A stretch of 64,000 bases of DNA from Caulobacterales bacterium (GTDB lineage: Bacteria > Pseudomonadota > Alphaproteobacteria > Caulobacterales > Caulobacteraceae). Of the stretch, positions 1 through 7,145 are shown piece by piece; position 1 is the first letter of the stretch; every line of letters starts with the position of its first letter. The notes under the pieces were generated by a model. It was given only the letters and a program-made list of their open reading frames with translations. It made no database searches and had not been told where the DNA came from. The DNA is taken from contig JAEKKJ010000006.1 of NCBI GenBank assembly GCA_019510435.1, positions 124,001-188,000 of the forward strand. Reading direction: 5' to 3'. Both the position numbers and the translations under genes were made by a program.

Positions 1-687
1 TGCGAGGTTCTCGGCCACCGAGGGATGCTCAGGCGTCACCGGCACCAGCGTCGGGAACTGCCGCGCACCCTCCTTGTAGGTCTCGTCGGGGAACGGCGCA
101 TCGTAGGCGGCGACCTCCGCGTCCGAGAGGGTGCGGACCGTCCCGCCGTTGACGATCACCCCGACCGGCATCACCGGAACGTTCTGGCTGAACTCGAGCC
201 AGGCCTTGAAGCCGTCGGTCATGCCGCCGCCCGTGGGCAGGAAGGTGTTGGCGATGGCCAGGCCGGCGAAGCGCTCTGGATAGGCCGCCACCAGGCGCAG
301 GCCGATCAGGCCGCCCCAGTCCTGGCAGAACAGGGTCACGCCCTGGAGGTCCAGGCCGGTCAGCCACTGGCTCATCCACGCCACGTGCCGCTCGTAGGTG
401 TAGTCGGTCCGCGCCGCCGGCTTGTCGGAGCGGCCGAAACCCACGAGGTCAGGCGCGATCACCCGATGACCCTTGGCGGCCAGCCCCGCGATGATGTGGC
501 GGTAGAGGTACGCCCACGACGGCTCGCCGTGCATCAGCAGCACCGGGGCGCCCTGGCGCGGGCCCTCGTCGACGTAGTGGATCCGCAGGTCCGTCCCGTC
601 GGCGTCCTTCACCGTCAGGTACTTCGGCGCGAAGGGCCAGTCGGCCAGCCCCTCGAAGCGCGCGTCCGGCGTGCGCAGCACCTGCAT
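1..687 (-). CDS. Haloalkane dehalogenase, HLD-I type (3' part beyond left edge)
   Basis: An alpha/beta hydrolase that would hydrolyse carbon-halogen bonds of haloalkanes in the cytoplasm. The visible 229 codons start at the ATG read from 687 and run off the window at a codon boundary. Seen: the oxyanion-hole motif [11 protein letters not shown] and the nucleophile elbow [11 protein letters not shown], whose Asp is the expected nucleophile. HGEP rather than HGNP points to the HLD-I subfamily (DhlA/DhmA-like). The catalytic base and His lie beyond the edge. It is divergent from a TetR-family gene across a 107-bp gap holding a strong AT-rich palindrome, so local repression is likely. An epoxide hydrolase or general esterase is less likely given the DWGG/HGEP pair. 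Confidence 0.85.
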   Translation of the reverse strand, partial: MQVLRTPDARFEGLADWPFAPKYLTVKDADGTDLRIHYVDEGPRQGAPVLLMHGEPSWAYLYRHIIAGLAAKGHRVIAPDLVGFGRSDKPAARTDYTYERHVAWMSQWLTGLDLQGVTLFCQDWGGLIGLRLVAAYPERFAGLAIANTFLPTGGGMTDGFKAWLEFSQNVPVMPVGVIVNGGTVRTLSDAEVAAYDAPFPDETYKEGARQFPTLVPVTPEHPSVAENLA

Positions 688-702
688 CGGCGTCCCCTTG
701 CA

Positions 703-731
703 ATATATTGGCATTGTGAGTGCCATTATAT
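703..731. promoter_or_regulatory. 29-bp near-perfect palindrome, probable TetR operator
   Basis: Arms ATATA-t-TGGCA and TGCCA-t-TATAT surround the 7-nt centre TTGTGAG, so the symmetry axis is at 717. The site is AT-rich in a GC-rich background and lies between the divergent dehalogenase and TetR genes, 16 bp upstream of the dehalogenase start. Binding by the adjacent TetR protein is inferred from position and symmetry only. Confidence 0.6.
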
Positions 732-794
732 GCGCGCGTCAAGGCCTCTCACGAAGCGCTCGACACCCCTCGCAGGGACGGGCGAGATACCGCC

Positions 795-1391
795 ATGAGC
801 CGAGTCACCGCCCAGGCGGCTGCGATCGACACCACCGACGGCCGCCGCCGCCGCGGCCAGGACAACCGCGAGCGCATCGTGACGGCCCTGATGGCCCTGA
901 TCCACGAGGGCAACCTCTCGCCCAGCGCCGAACAGGTGGCCGCCCAGGCCGACGTCGGCCTGCGCACGGTGTTCCGCCACTTCCAGGACATGGACAGCCT
1001 CTACCGCGAGATCTCCAAGGTCATCGAGGCGGAGCTGCAGCTGATCATCGCCCGGCCGATGCAGGCCCAGGACTGGCGCGGCCGGCTGATGGAGCTGATC
1101 GCGCGGCGGGCCGAGGTGTTCGAGCGGATCGGGCCGTTCAAGCGCGCCGCCGACGCCCTGCGCCACCGCTCCCGGTTCCTGGGCTCGGACCACGACCGCC
1201 TGGTGGGCGGCCTGCGCGCCCTGCTGACCGCGGTCCTGCCGCCGCAGATCGTCAGCGACCCGCTGAAGATGGAGGCCCTGGACCTCCTGATGAGCTTCGA
1301 GGCCTGGTCGCGCCTGCGCCAGGAACAGCGCCTGCCGCCCGATCGCGCCCAGGCCGTGGTCGAGGCCGCGGTGGCGCGCACAATCGGCTGA
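795..1391 (+). CDS. TetR/AcrR family transcriptional regulator
   Basis: A 198-aa one-component repressor. Residues about 17-65 form the TetR DNA-binding domain: NRERIVTALMALIHEG, then AEQVAAQADVGLRTVFRHF, which is the helix-turn-helix. The rest is the variable ligand-binding and dimerisation half. I chose the ATG at 795 (MSRVTAQ) because the helix-turn-helix then lies at the usual distance from the N-terminus; an in-frame ATG at 720 would sit inside the palindrome at 703-731. It is divergent from the haloalkane dehalogenase, so the likely target is that gene and itself. The effector is not deducible. Confidence 0.87.
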   Translation: MSRVTAQAAAIDTTDGRRRRGQDNRERIVTALMALIHEGNLSPSAEQVAAQADVGLRTVFRHFQDMDSLYREISKVIEAELQLIIARPMQAQDWRGRLMELIARRAEVFERIGPFKRAADALRHRSRFLGSDHDRLVGGLRALLTAVLPPQIVSDPLKMEALDLLMSFEAWSRLRQEQRLPPDRAQAVVEAAVARTIG

Positions 1392-1397
1392 AGGCCC

Positions 1398-1958
1398 TTA
1401 CGCCTCCAGCTCGATGTCCCAGTAGAGGTAGTCCAGCCAGCTTTCGTGCAGGTGGTGCGGCGGGAACTTGCGGCCGCGTTCCTGCAGCTCGAACGCCGTC
1501 GGCCGCCGCGGCTTGAGGCGCGGGTGCATGTGGGCCTCGACCGGCGTGCGCCCGCCCTTGGCCAGGTTGCAGCGCGCGCAGGCGGTGACGATGTTCTCCC
1601 AGGTCGTGCGCCCGCCGCGCGAGCGGGGGATCACGTGGTCGAAGGTCAGGTCCTCGGCCGCATGGCAGTACTGGCAGGAGAAGCTGTCGCGCAGGAACAG
1701 GTTGAAGCGGGTGAAGGCCGGCGGCCGGTCCTGGGTGACGTAGTGCTTCAGCGACACCACGCTGGGCAGCTTCATCTCGAAGGACGGGGAATGGACCGCC
1801 TGGTCGTAGGTCGAGACCACGTCCACCCGGTCGAGGAAGACCGCCTTGATCACCTCCTGCCAGGGCCACAGCGACAGGGGATAGTAGGAGAGCGGCCGGA
1901 AGTCCGCGTTCAGGACGAGGCAGGGCCAGCCGGAGGGCGGAGCCTTAAGCACCTGCAT
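1398..1958 (-). CDS. HNH endonuclease family protein
   Basis: A 186-aa protein with the HNH fold in its second half: zinc-ribbon pair CQYC ... CARC flanking the catalytic DHVIPRSRGG and the NIVTACARCNLAKG segment. The N-terminal half (LVLNADFRPLSYYPLSLWPWQ) is typical of the single-copy chromosomal HNH proteins widespread in Alphaproteobacteria, not of a restriction-system nuclease. The start ATG at 1958 is the first codon of the frame and the protein begins with the family's usual residues. It converges on the TetR gene with a 6-bp gap. No methyltransferase or mobile-element gene is nearby. Biological substrate unknown. Confidence 0.88.
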   Translation of the reverse strand: MQVLKAPPSGWPCLVLNADFRPLSYYPLSLWPWQEVIKAVFLDRVDVVSTYDQAVHSPSFEMKLPSVVSLKHYVTQDRPPAFTRFNLFLRDSFSCQYCHAAEDLTFDHVIPRSRGGRTTWENIVTACARCNLAKGGRTPVEAHMHPRLKPRRPTAFELQERGRKFPPHHLHESWLDYLYWDIELEA

Positions 1959-2202
1959 GGCAGGGCCTCCGACGGCGGGAGCGCGCGCCCGGGGAACCGG
2001 GGCCCGGCGTGGCCGGGGCTGGCGCAGTTATGGCGATCGGCGTGGGACTGAAGACACAACCCTCAGCAACTGGATCAGCGCGACGTGCTGAAAATATAGG
2101 CCCGATTCGGAGACAACTCTACGACGGCGCGCGGCGACTTTAGGGCAGGAGCAGCCCCGCCCGGCTTTGGCGGACGGGGCGCTTCATGAACGGCGCATGC
2201 GA

Positions 2203-2298
2203 TCAGGCGCCGAGGAAGGCGGTGGCGCCGGCGGTCGCGAGCGTCAGGCCCACGATCGCGAAGGACACGACCACGTCGAGGATGCGGAACATCGTCAT
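2203..2298 (-). CDS. 31-aa single-span membrane peptide
   Basis: The reading frame from the ATG at 2298 gives MTMFRILDVVVSFAIVGLT and continues to a TGA at 2203-2205, a single hydrophobic helix with short polar ends. A strong ribosome-binding site (GGAGATAGAAG) sits just upstream, and the codons are GC3-rich like real genes here. Function unknown. It is read in the same direction as the two small-peptide genes at 2405-2500 and 2770-2874, though it is not obviously homologous to them. Confidence 0.6.
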   Translation of the reverse strand: MTMFRILDVVVSFAIVGLTLATAGATAFLGA

Positions 2299-2350
2299 CT
2301 TCTATCTCCTTGTTTGAGGTTGAGGGGGTCCCGCCCGCCAGGAGGCGCAA

Positions 2351-2376
2351 ACGAAAAGGGGCCCGATGGGGCCCCT
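2351..2376 (-). terminator. Rho-independent terminator after the 2405-2500 peptide gene
   Basis: An 8-bp perfect stem (AGGGGCCC / GGGCCCCT, loop of 4) is followed on the minus strand by a short T run (TTTT at 2354-2357). It lies 29 bp past the stop codon of the 31-aa peptide gene. Confidence 0.75.
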
Positions 2377-2404
2377 CTCCGACACCAGCAGGGAGTGGGA
2401 GGGC

Positions 2405-2500
2405 TTAGACGCCCAGGCCGGCCGTGCTGACCGCGGCGAACAGGCCGAGGAAGAGCAGGAAGGCTGGGGCGAAGCGGTCGAATTGGTTTGCGAGAGACAT
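2405..2500 (-). CDS. 31-aa membrane peptide, paralogue of 2770-2874
   Basis: The ATG at 2500 opens MSLANQFDRFAPAFLLFLGL and ends with a TAA at 2405-2407. A short amphipathic N-terminus with charged residues (FDRFAP) is followed by one hydrophobic helix. Its sequence resembles the 34-aa peptide encoded at 2770-2874 (MSL.QF..F.R.AP.FLLFLGL..AV). The 23 nt covering the ribosome-binding region and first codons, AAGGTGTGTGTC-ATG-TCTCTCGC, are identical in the two genes. Followed by its own terminator, so probably monocistronic. Function unknown. Confidence 0.68.
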   Translation of the reverse strand: MSLANQFDRFAPAFLLFLGLFAAVSTAGLGV

Positions 2501-2546
2501 GACACACACCTTGAGTTTTGGTTCTGGGACCCCGGCGGAGCGGGGC

Positions 2547-2562
2547 TGTCCGGTTCCGGACA
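2547..2562. promoter_or_regulatory. 16-nt perfect palindrome upstream of a membrane-peptide gene
   Basis: TGTCCGGTTCCGGACA lies 47 bp upstream of the 31-aa peptide start at 2500. A related CCGGT-A-ACCGG hairpin occurs upstream of the paralogue at 2770-2874. It could be an operator or a leader hairpin. Confidence 0.4.
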
Positions 2563-2710
2563 TTGGTTAAGTAGCATTATCTGAGCACTGCACAGATCAT
2601 CGATTTCGCCGGATAGTTATGCGTTTCTGCACGAGCACCCAGGCGCCGGCCGACGCCGGTCGCACAGCGGCGCATCCCTGCAATCGGGGGGCGCCGTCAG
2701 CGGGAGGGGC

Positions 2711-2740
2711 AGAAAAAGGGCCCCGGGGAGGGGGCCCTTC
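2711..2740 (-). terminator. Rho-independent terminator after the 2770-2874 peptide gene
   Basis: A 9-bp stem (AAGGGCCCC / GGGGCCCTT, loop of 6) is followed on the minus strand by a run of T (complement of AAAAA at 2713-2717). It lies 30 bp after the stop codon of the 34-aa peptide gene, the same arrangement as its paralogue. Confidence 0.78.
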
Positions 2741-2769
2741 TGATCGTCACGACCTCTGAGGGGGGAGCC

Positions 2770-2874
2770 TCAGATGCCCACGCTCGCGAAGGCCACGGCC
2801 GCAGTGAGGCCGAGGAACAGCAGGAACGAGGGGGCGATACGGTCGAAGACGCGTTCGAATTGAGCGAGAGACAT
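2770..2874 (-). CDS. 34-aa membrane peptide, paralogue of 2405-2500
   Basis: From the ATG at 2874 it reads MSLAQFERVFDRIAPSFLLF and continues through one hydrophobic helix to a TGA at 2770-2772. It matches the neighbouring 31-aa peptide in the charged N-terminal helix and the APxFLLFLGL core, with an identical 23-nt start region. The pair looks like a tandem duplication in which each copy keeps its own leader and terminator, which suggests strong, independently controlled expression. No known family recognised. Confidence 0.68.
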   Translation of the reverse strand: MSLAQFERVFDRIAPSFLLFLGLTAAVAFASVGI

Positions 2875-3008
2875 GACACACACCTTTCAGTTGGAAACCC
2901 GCCGGTAACCGGGGGCGTTTTCTTATTTGAACAGCGCTCAGATAGGGACGAGCTTCACCGTCGTCAAGGTATCTTTACGGCGCTTAGATATGAAATTATG
3001 GTAACTCC

Positions 3009-3635
3009 ATGAGCGAAGCCAAGAGCGCCGAATCCCGCCCCTATCACCACGGGGATCTGAGGCGTGCGCTTGTCGACGCCGCGCGGCGGTTGCTCGAGGC
3101 CGAGGGGCCCAGCGCGCTCTCGCTACGCGCCGTGGCGCGGGAGGCCGGCGTCAGCCCGGCGGCGCCCTATCACCACTTCAAGGACAAGGCCGAGCTGCTG
3201 GACGCCGTGGCCCAGGAGGGCTGGGAGATCCTCGGCCAGCAGATGTCCGACGCCAAGGCCGCCGACCAGGGCCTGCACCAGCTGACCGCCCTGGGCATCG
3301 CCTACGTCTGCTTCGCCCGCGACAACCCCGCGCTCTACCGCGTGATGTACGACGCCGCGCGCGACAAGGAGATGCTGCCGGCCGGCATGCAGGACAACAA
3401 GGACAGCGCCTACTGCATGGTGCGCGACACCATGATCGAGCACGGCGCCGACCCGACCGCCGAGGTCGACCTGGAGCTGGCCACGGTGGCCGCGTGGTGC
3501 GGCGCCCACGGCCTGGCCGAGATGGCCGGCTTCAAGCAGTTCGAGCACCTGAAGGAACAGCTGGGCGGCGAGCGCGCGTTCTTCGACGCCGTGTTCGGCC
3601 ACATGGGCCTGTTCCCCTCGATGCACGGCCACTGA
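3009..3635 (+). CDS. TetR family regulator with WHG-type C-terminal domain
   Basis: A 208-aa repressor. Residues about 12-62 (YHHGDLRRALVDAARRLLE through VSPAAPYHHFKDKAELL) are the TetR helix-turn-helix region; the HHGDLRRAL opening is characteristic of TetR proteins carrying the WHG-type ligand domain. The C-terminal half includes the usual YRVMYDA segment. It starts at the ATG at 3009 and is followed after 12 bp by gluQ, which in turn overlaps an EamA transporter, so all three are probably cotranscribed. The likely regulated partner is the transporter. Confidence 0.87.
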   Translation: MSEAKSAESRPYHHGDLRRALVDAARRLLEAEGPSALSLRAVAREAGVSPAAPYHHFKDKAELLDAVAQEGWEILGQQMSDAKAADQGLHQLTALGIAYVCFARDNPALYRVMYDAARDKEMLPAGMQDNKDSAYCMVRDTMIEHGADPTAEVDLELATVAAWCGAHGLAEMAGFKQFEHLKEQLGGERAFFDAVFGHMGLFPSMHGH

Positions 3636-3647
3636 TATCCACGGGGC

Positions 3648-4475
3648 GTGTTCGCCACCCGTTTCGCCCCCTCGCCCACCGGCTACCTGCACCGCGGCCA
3701 CGCGTTTTCCGCCCTGACCGCCTATTCCGCCGCCCTGGCCGCCGGCGGACGCTTCGTGCTGCGCATCGAGGATATCGACGCCACCCGCTGCCGGCCGCAG
3801 TTCGAGGCGGCGATCTACGAGGACTTGGCGTGGCTGGGGCTCAGCCGGGAGACCCCGGTCCGCCGCCAGTCCGAGCACCGCGCCGACTACCAGGCCGCCC
3901 TGGACCGCCTTAAGGCCGAGGGCCTGCTCTACCGCTGCTTCCGCACCCGGCGTGAGGTGGCCGAGGCGATCGCCTCGGCGCCGCACGGCGCGATGGAGGT
4001 GTTCCGCGGCGCGCCCCTGGCGCCGGACGAGGAGGCGCAGCGCCTGGCGGCCGGCGAGCCCTATGCCTGGCGGCTGTCGCTCGCGGCGGCGGAACGGCGG
4101 CTGGGGGGCTTCGAGGGCCTCTTCTTCGTGGAGGAGGGTGAGGGAATCGTTCCGGCCCGCCCCCAGCTGGGCGGCGATGTGGTGCTGGCGCGCAAGGACG
4201 TGGGGGTCGCCTACCACCTGGCCGTCGTGGTGGACGACGCCCTGCAGGGCATGACCCACGTCATCCGCGGCCAAGACCTCTTCGAGGCCACCCACGTCCA
4301 GCGGCTGTTGCAGGCGCTGCTGGGCCTGCCCGCGCCGGTCTACCGCCACCACCGCCTGCTGACCGGCCCGGACGGCAAGCGCTTCGCCAAGCGCGACCGC
4401 GCCGAGACGCTGCGGAGCCTGCGCGAACAGGGTATGAGCGCGTCGGACCTTCGGAAGGAGCTGGGTTTTGGCTGA
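3648..4475 (+). CDS. gluQ: Glutamyl-Q tRNA(Asp) synthetase
   Basis: A 275-aa truncated glutamyl-tRNA synthetase paralogue that lacks the anticodon-binding domain and attaches glutamate to queuosine in tRNA-Asp. Seen: class I HIGH-type motif PSPTGYLHRGHA, the RIEDID binding segment, and KRFAKR in the KMSKS position. GTG start at 3648. Unlike the E. coli enzyme, which has a four-residue zinc site (CxC...Y...C), this protein keeps one cysteine (YRCFRTRREV) and no later cysteine in that region, so the zinc site is probably lost. Lies 12 bp after a TetR gene and overlaps the EamA gene by 8 bp. Confidence 0.92.
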   Translation: MFATRFAPSPTGYLHRGHAFSALTAYSAALAAGGRFVLRIEDIDATRCRPQFEAAIYEDLAWLGLSRETPVRRQSEHRADYQAALDRLKAEGLLYRCFRTRREVAEAIASAPHGAMEVFRGAPLAPDEEAQRLAAGEPYAWRLSLAAAERRLGGFEGLFFVEEGEGIVPARPQLGGDVVLARKDVGVAYHLAVVVDDALQGMTHVIRGQDLFEATHVQRLLQALLGLPAPVYRHHRLLTGPDGKRFAKRDRAETLRSLREQGMSASDLRKELGFG

Positions 4476-5376
4476 GGCCGCCGCGGAGCCGTCGACGCAC
4501 GCCGCCACCGACTGGCGCGCCCTGGGCGTGCTGCTGGGCGGCGCCTGCATCATCGGCCTGTCTCCGATCCTGGTGCGGCTGGCGGGCGAAGGCGCCGGTG
4601 GCGTCGGGCCTGCGGCCGCGGGCTTCTGGCGGCTGATGTTCGCCCTGCCCCTCTTGGCCCTGCTGACCCACCGCAACGCCGGCGCCATCGGCCAGCCATC
4701 GAAGATCGCCCTGCTGGCCGGGCTCTTCTTCGCCCTCGACCTGGGCTTCTGGCACTACGGCATCAAGTACACCTCGGTGACCAACGCCACGGTGCTGTCC
4801 AACCTGACGCCGGTGGTGGTCACCGCCTTTGCCTGGATCTTCCTGAAGCAGCGTCCCGCGCCGCTGTTCCTGCTGGCCGTGGCGGCCGCGGTGGCCGGCG
4901 CCTGGCTGATGGCCGTGGAGAAGGGCGGCGGCGCCCTGAAGAACCAGCCGCTGGGCGATGCGCTCTCCGCCGCCACGGCCCTCTGGTACGCGCTCTACTT
5001 CCTGGCGATGGCCGAGGGCCGCAGGACCGAAGGCGCAAGCCGCCTGATGTTCTGGGTCAGCGTGGTGGGCGCGCCGCTGATGCTGGTCTCCGCCCTCGGC
5101 CTGCGGGAGACGGTGATCCCGGCCTCGGCCATGGCCTGGGGCGCCTGCCTGGGCCTGGGCCTGATGCACGTCAGCGGCCAGGGCGCCATCGCCTGGGCCA
5201 TGGGCCGGCTGCCGACCTCCACTGCCTCGGTGGTGGTGCTGATCCAGCCGATCGTGGCCGCCTACCTGGGTTGGATCCTGTTCGCCGAGCCCATCGGCCC
5301 GCTGCAGGCGCTGGGCGCGGTGGTCACCCTGGCCGGAGTGGTGCTGGCGCAGTGGGCCTCGCGGAGGCGAAGCTAG
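4468..5376 (+). CDS. EamA/DMT superfamily transporter
   Basis: A 302-aa inner-membrane protein with about ten hydrophobic helices arranged as two EamA repeats (residues about 20-145 and 165-297), the pattern of drug/metabolite exporters. The repeat signature near each end (TNATVLSNLTPVVVTAFAWI, then TASVVVLIQPIVAAYLGWIL) is clear. The start is a TTG at 4468 with GGAG just upstream inside gluQ, giving an 8-bp overlap that implies translational coupling. Substrate unknown. The TetR gene at the head of the operon may control it. Confidence 0.88.
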   Translation: MAEAAAEPSTHAATDWRALGVLLGGACIIGLSPILVRLAGEGAGGVGPAAAGFWRLMFALPLLALLTHRNAGAIGQPSKIALLAGLFFALDLGFWHYGIKYTSVTNATVLSNLTPVVVTAFAWIFLKQRPAPLFLLAVAAAVAGAWLMAVEKGGGALKNQPLGDALSAATALWYALYFLAMAEGRRTEGASRLMFWVSVVGAPLMLVSALGLRETVIPASAMAWGACLGLGLMHVSGQGAIAWAMGRLPTSTASVVVLIQPIVAAYLGWILFAEPIGPLQALGAVVTLAGVVLAQWASRRRS

Positions 5377-6791
5377 GGCGAAAATCCCCACGCCTGCCGC
5401 GCCGTCTCGATCCGCGCCAGCTTGTCCTGGAAGGCCATCCAGTTGTCGACTTCGGCGATCGGCGCCCACAGGGCCTCGATCTGGTCGTAGAGCAGCTCCT
5501 CCGGGTCCGGGCGGGCGAAATAGGGATGCGCCAGGCGCTCGGGCCGCTCCGGCGCGTAGGCGGCCAGGCGCTGGCGGAACTCGGTGAAGGCGTCCTCGCC
5601 GTAGAGCTCCGCCCGCGGCCCGCTCCGCGCCCGATCCTCTCCGCCGCAGAACCAGTCGAAGAAGAACGGCTCCCACCGCAGGCGCTCCCCGCCCTCGGCC
5701 ATGGCGCGGAAGGCGGCCTGGGTCAGCTCGGCGTCCTCGGCCTCACCCCGCGGCTGCACGCCCAGCCGCGCCAGCATCGCAACCACCAGCTCGCGCCGGT
5801 ATGTGGGGCCGAAGGTGTTGAGCGTGTCCACCAGCGGATCGCTCTCGGTGACTAGGCTGAGGCAGCCGGCCAGCTGCTGCAGGTTCCAGAACACCGCCTC
5901 GGGCTGGCGGCCGAAACTGTAGAGGCCGGCGTGGTCGAAATAGGCGGCCACGAAGTTGGGGTCCGACTGCGGCAGGAACCGGTAGGGCCCGTAGTCGAAG
6001 CTCTCGCCGGTGATGTTCATGTTGTCGGTGTTGAGCACCCCGTGCACGAAGCCGGCGGCCATCCAGCGGGCCGTCAGGTGCGCCGCCCGGCCCACCACCG
6101 CGGCCAGCAGGGCGGCGGGCTTGTCGTTGGCCCCCGCCAGCTCCGGATAGTAGGTCGCCACCACGTGGTCGACGAGCGCGCCGACCCGGTCCGCCTTCTG
6201 GAAGAAGGCGTGCCGCTGGAAGGTCCCGAAGCGCACATGGCTGTGGCTGAGGCGGACCAGCACCGCCGCGCGCGTCGGGCTGGGCTCGTCGCCGCGCTCC
6301 AGCGCCTCGCCGGTCTCGATCAGCGAGAACGAGCGGGAGGTGGGAACGCCCAGGGCCTCCAGCATCGCCGTGGCGAGCACCTCGCGCACGCCGCCCTTCA
6401 GCGTCAGCCGCCCGTCGCCCGAGCGCGACCACGGCGTCTGGCCCGAGCCCTTCGTCCCCAGGTCCAGCAGCCGGCCGGTTCCCGCCTCGCGCATCTGGGC
6501 GAACAGGAAGCCGCGACCGTCGCCAAGCTCGGGGTTGTAAACCCGGAACTGGTGGCCGTGGTAGCGCTGGGCCAGAGGCGGATCGAGGTTGCCGGGCAGC
6601 GGCTCGAAGCGGCCGAAGTGGGCGATCCACTCGGCGTCGGTCAGGGTCTCCAGACCGACCGTTGCGGCCGCGCGGTCGTTGCGAAAGCGCAGGATCGTCT
6701 GCGGGAAGCGCGCGGCGGCGACCGGGTCGGCGAACTCCGCGCCCAGGGTCGGGAACTGCGGATCGGGACGGTAGGCGGGCGAGACGGGCAT
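5373..6791 (-). CDS. selO: Protein adenylyltransferase SelO (YdiU/UPF0061)
   Basis: A 472-aa pseudokinase-fold enzyme that transfers AMP to Ser/Thr/Tyr of redox proteins. Conserved SelO blocks are visible: RYHGHQFRVYNPELGDGRG, LDLGTKGSGQTPWSRSGDG, LTLKGGVREVLATAMLEALG, VRLSHSHVRFGTF and GVLNTDNMNITGESFDYGP, which carries the metal-binding Asn/Asp residues. Length is typical of the shorter bacterial form, which lacks the eukaryotic C-terminal selenocysteine. It converges with the EamA gene with a 4-bp overlap. Single gene with no evident partner. Confidence 0.95.
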   Translation of the reverse strand: MPVSPAYRPDPQFPTLGAEFADPVAAARFPQTILRFRNDRAAATVGLETLTDAEWIAHFGRFEPLPGNLDPPLAQRYHGHQFRVYNPELGDGRGFLFAQMREAGTGRLLDLGTKGSGQTPWSRSGDGRLTLKGGVREVLATAMLEALGVPTSRSFSLIETGEALERGDEPSPTRAAVLVRLSHSHVRFGTFQRHAFFQKADRVGALVDHVVATYYPELAGANDKPAALLAAVVGRAAHLTARWMAAGFVHGVLNTDNMNITGESFDYGPYRFLPQSDPNFVAAYFDHAGLYSFGRQPEAVFWNLQQLAGCLSLVTESDPLVDTLNTFGPTYRRELVVAMLARLGVQPRGEAEDAELTQAAFRAMAEGGERLRWEPFFFDWFCGGEDRARSGPRAELYGEDAFTEFRQRLAAYAPERPERLAHPYFARPDPEELLYDQIEALWAPIAEVDNWMAFQDKLARIETARQAWGFSP

Positions 6792-6827
6792 CCGCGGCAG
6801 CTAGCCGCCTATGCCCCCGCCCCGCAA

Positions 6828-6902
6828 CTAGTGCAGGCCCAGGAAGCTCAGGACGGCGAGGACGACCACGACCAGGCCGACGAGGTAGATGATGCTGTTC
6901 AT
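6828..6902 (-). CDS. 24-aa hydrophobic peptide
   Basis: From the ATG at 6902 the frame encodes MNSIIYLVGLVVVVLAVLSF followed by LGLH and a TAG. The result is a single transmembrane helix with almost no soluble part. A good ribosome-binding site (GGAGAG) lies 9 nt upstream. To my knowledge near-identical mini-proteins occur across Alphaproteobacteria, which supports a real gene. It sits upstream of selO on the same strand with a 36-bp gap. Confidence 0.65.
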   Translation of the reverse strand: MNSIIYLVGLVVVVLAVLSFLGLH

Positions 6903-6982
6903 CCGCGATCTCTCCGGGTCAGCGCCCCTCGGGCGACCTCAACGCGGCGCGCGCGCCGAGCGTTCCGCGGGGCGCGGCTGTA

Positions 6983-7105
6983 GCGCCCCCTCCACCCCTT
7001 CGGGGTCCCCCTCCCGCACGCGGGGGAGGAACTGGCGAGGCTACCCAGCAAGTTCCTCCCCCGTGAAAACGGGGGAGGGGGACCGCGAAGCGGTGGAGGG
7101 GGCGC
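6983..7105. repeat. 123-bp intergenic inverted repeat, REP/MITE-like
   Basis: The element opens GCGCCCCCTCCACC and closes GGTGGAGGGGGCGC. Inner arms contain CCCCTCCCGCACGCGGGGG and CCCCCGTGAAAACGGGGGAGG hairpins around a GAACT ... AGTTC pair. It fills the gap between the 24-aa peptide gene and the SDR gene, and a truncated echo (TGTGGAGGGGGCGCTGG) follows at about 7122-7138. It encodes nothing evident. Confidence 0.7.
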
Positions 7106-7145
7106 TGGCCCCGCACCAGCTGTGGAGGGGGCGCTGGAACGCCCC

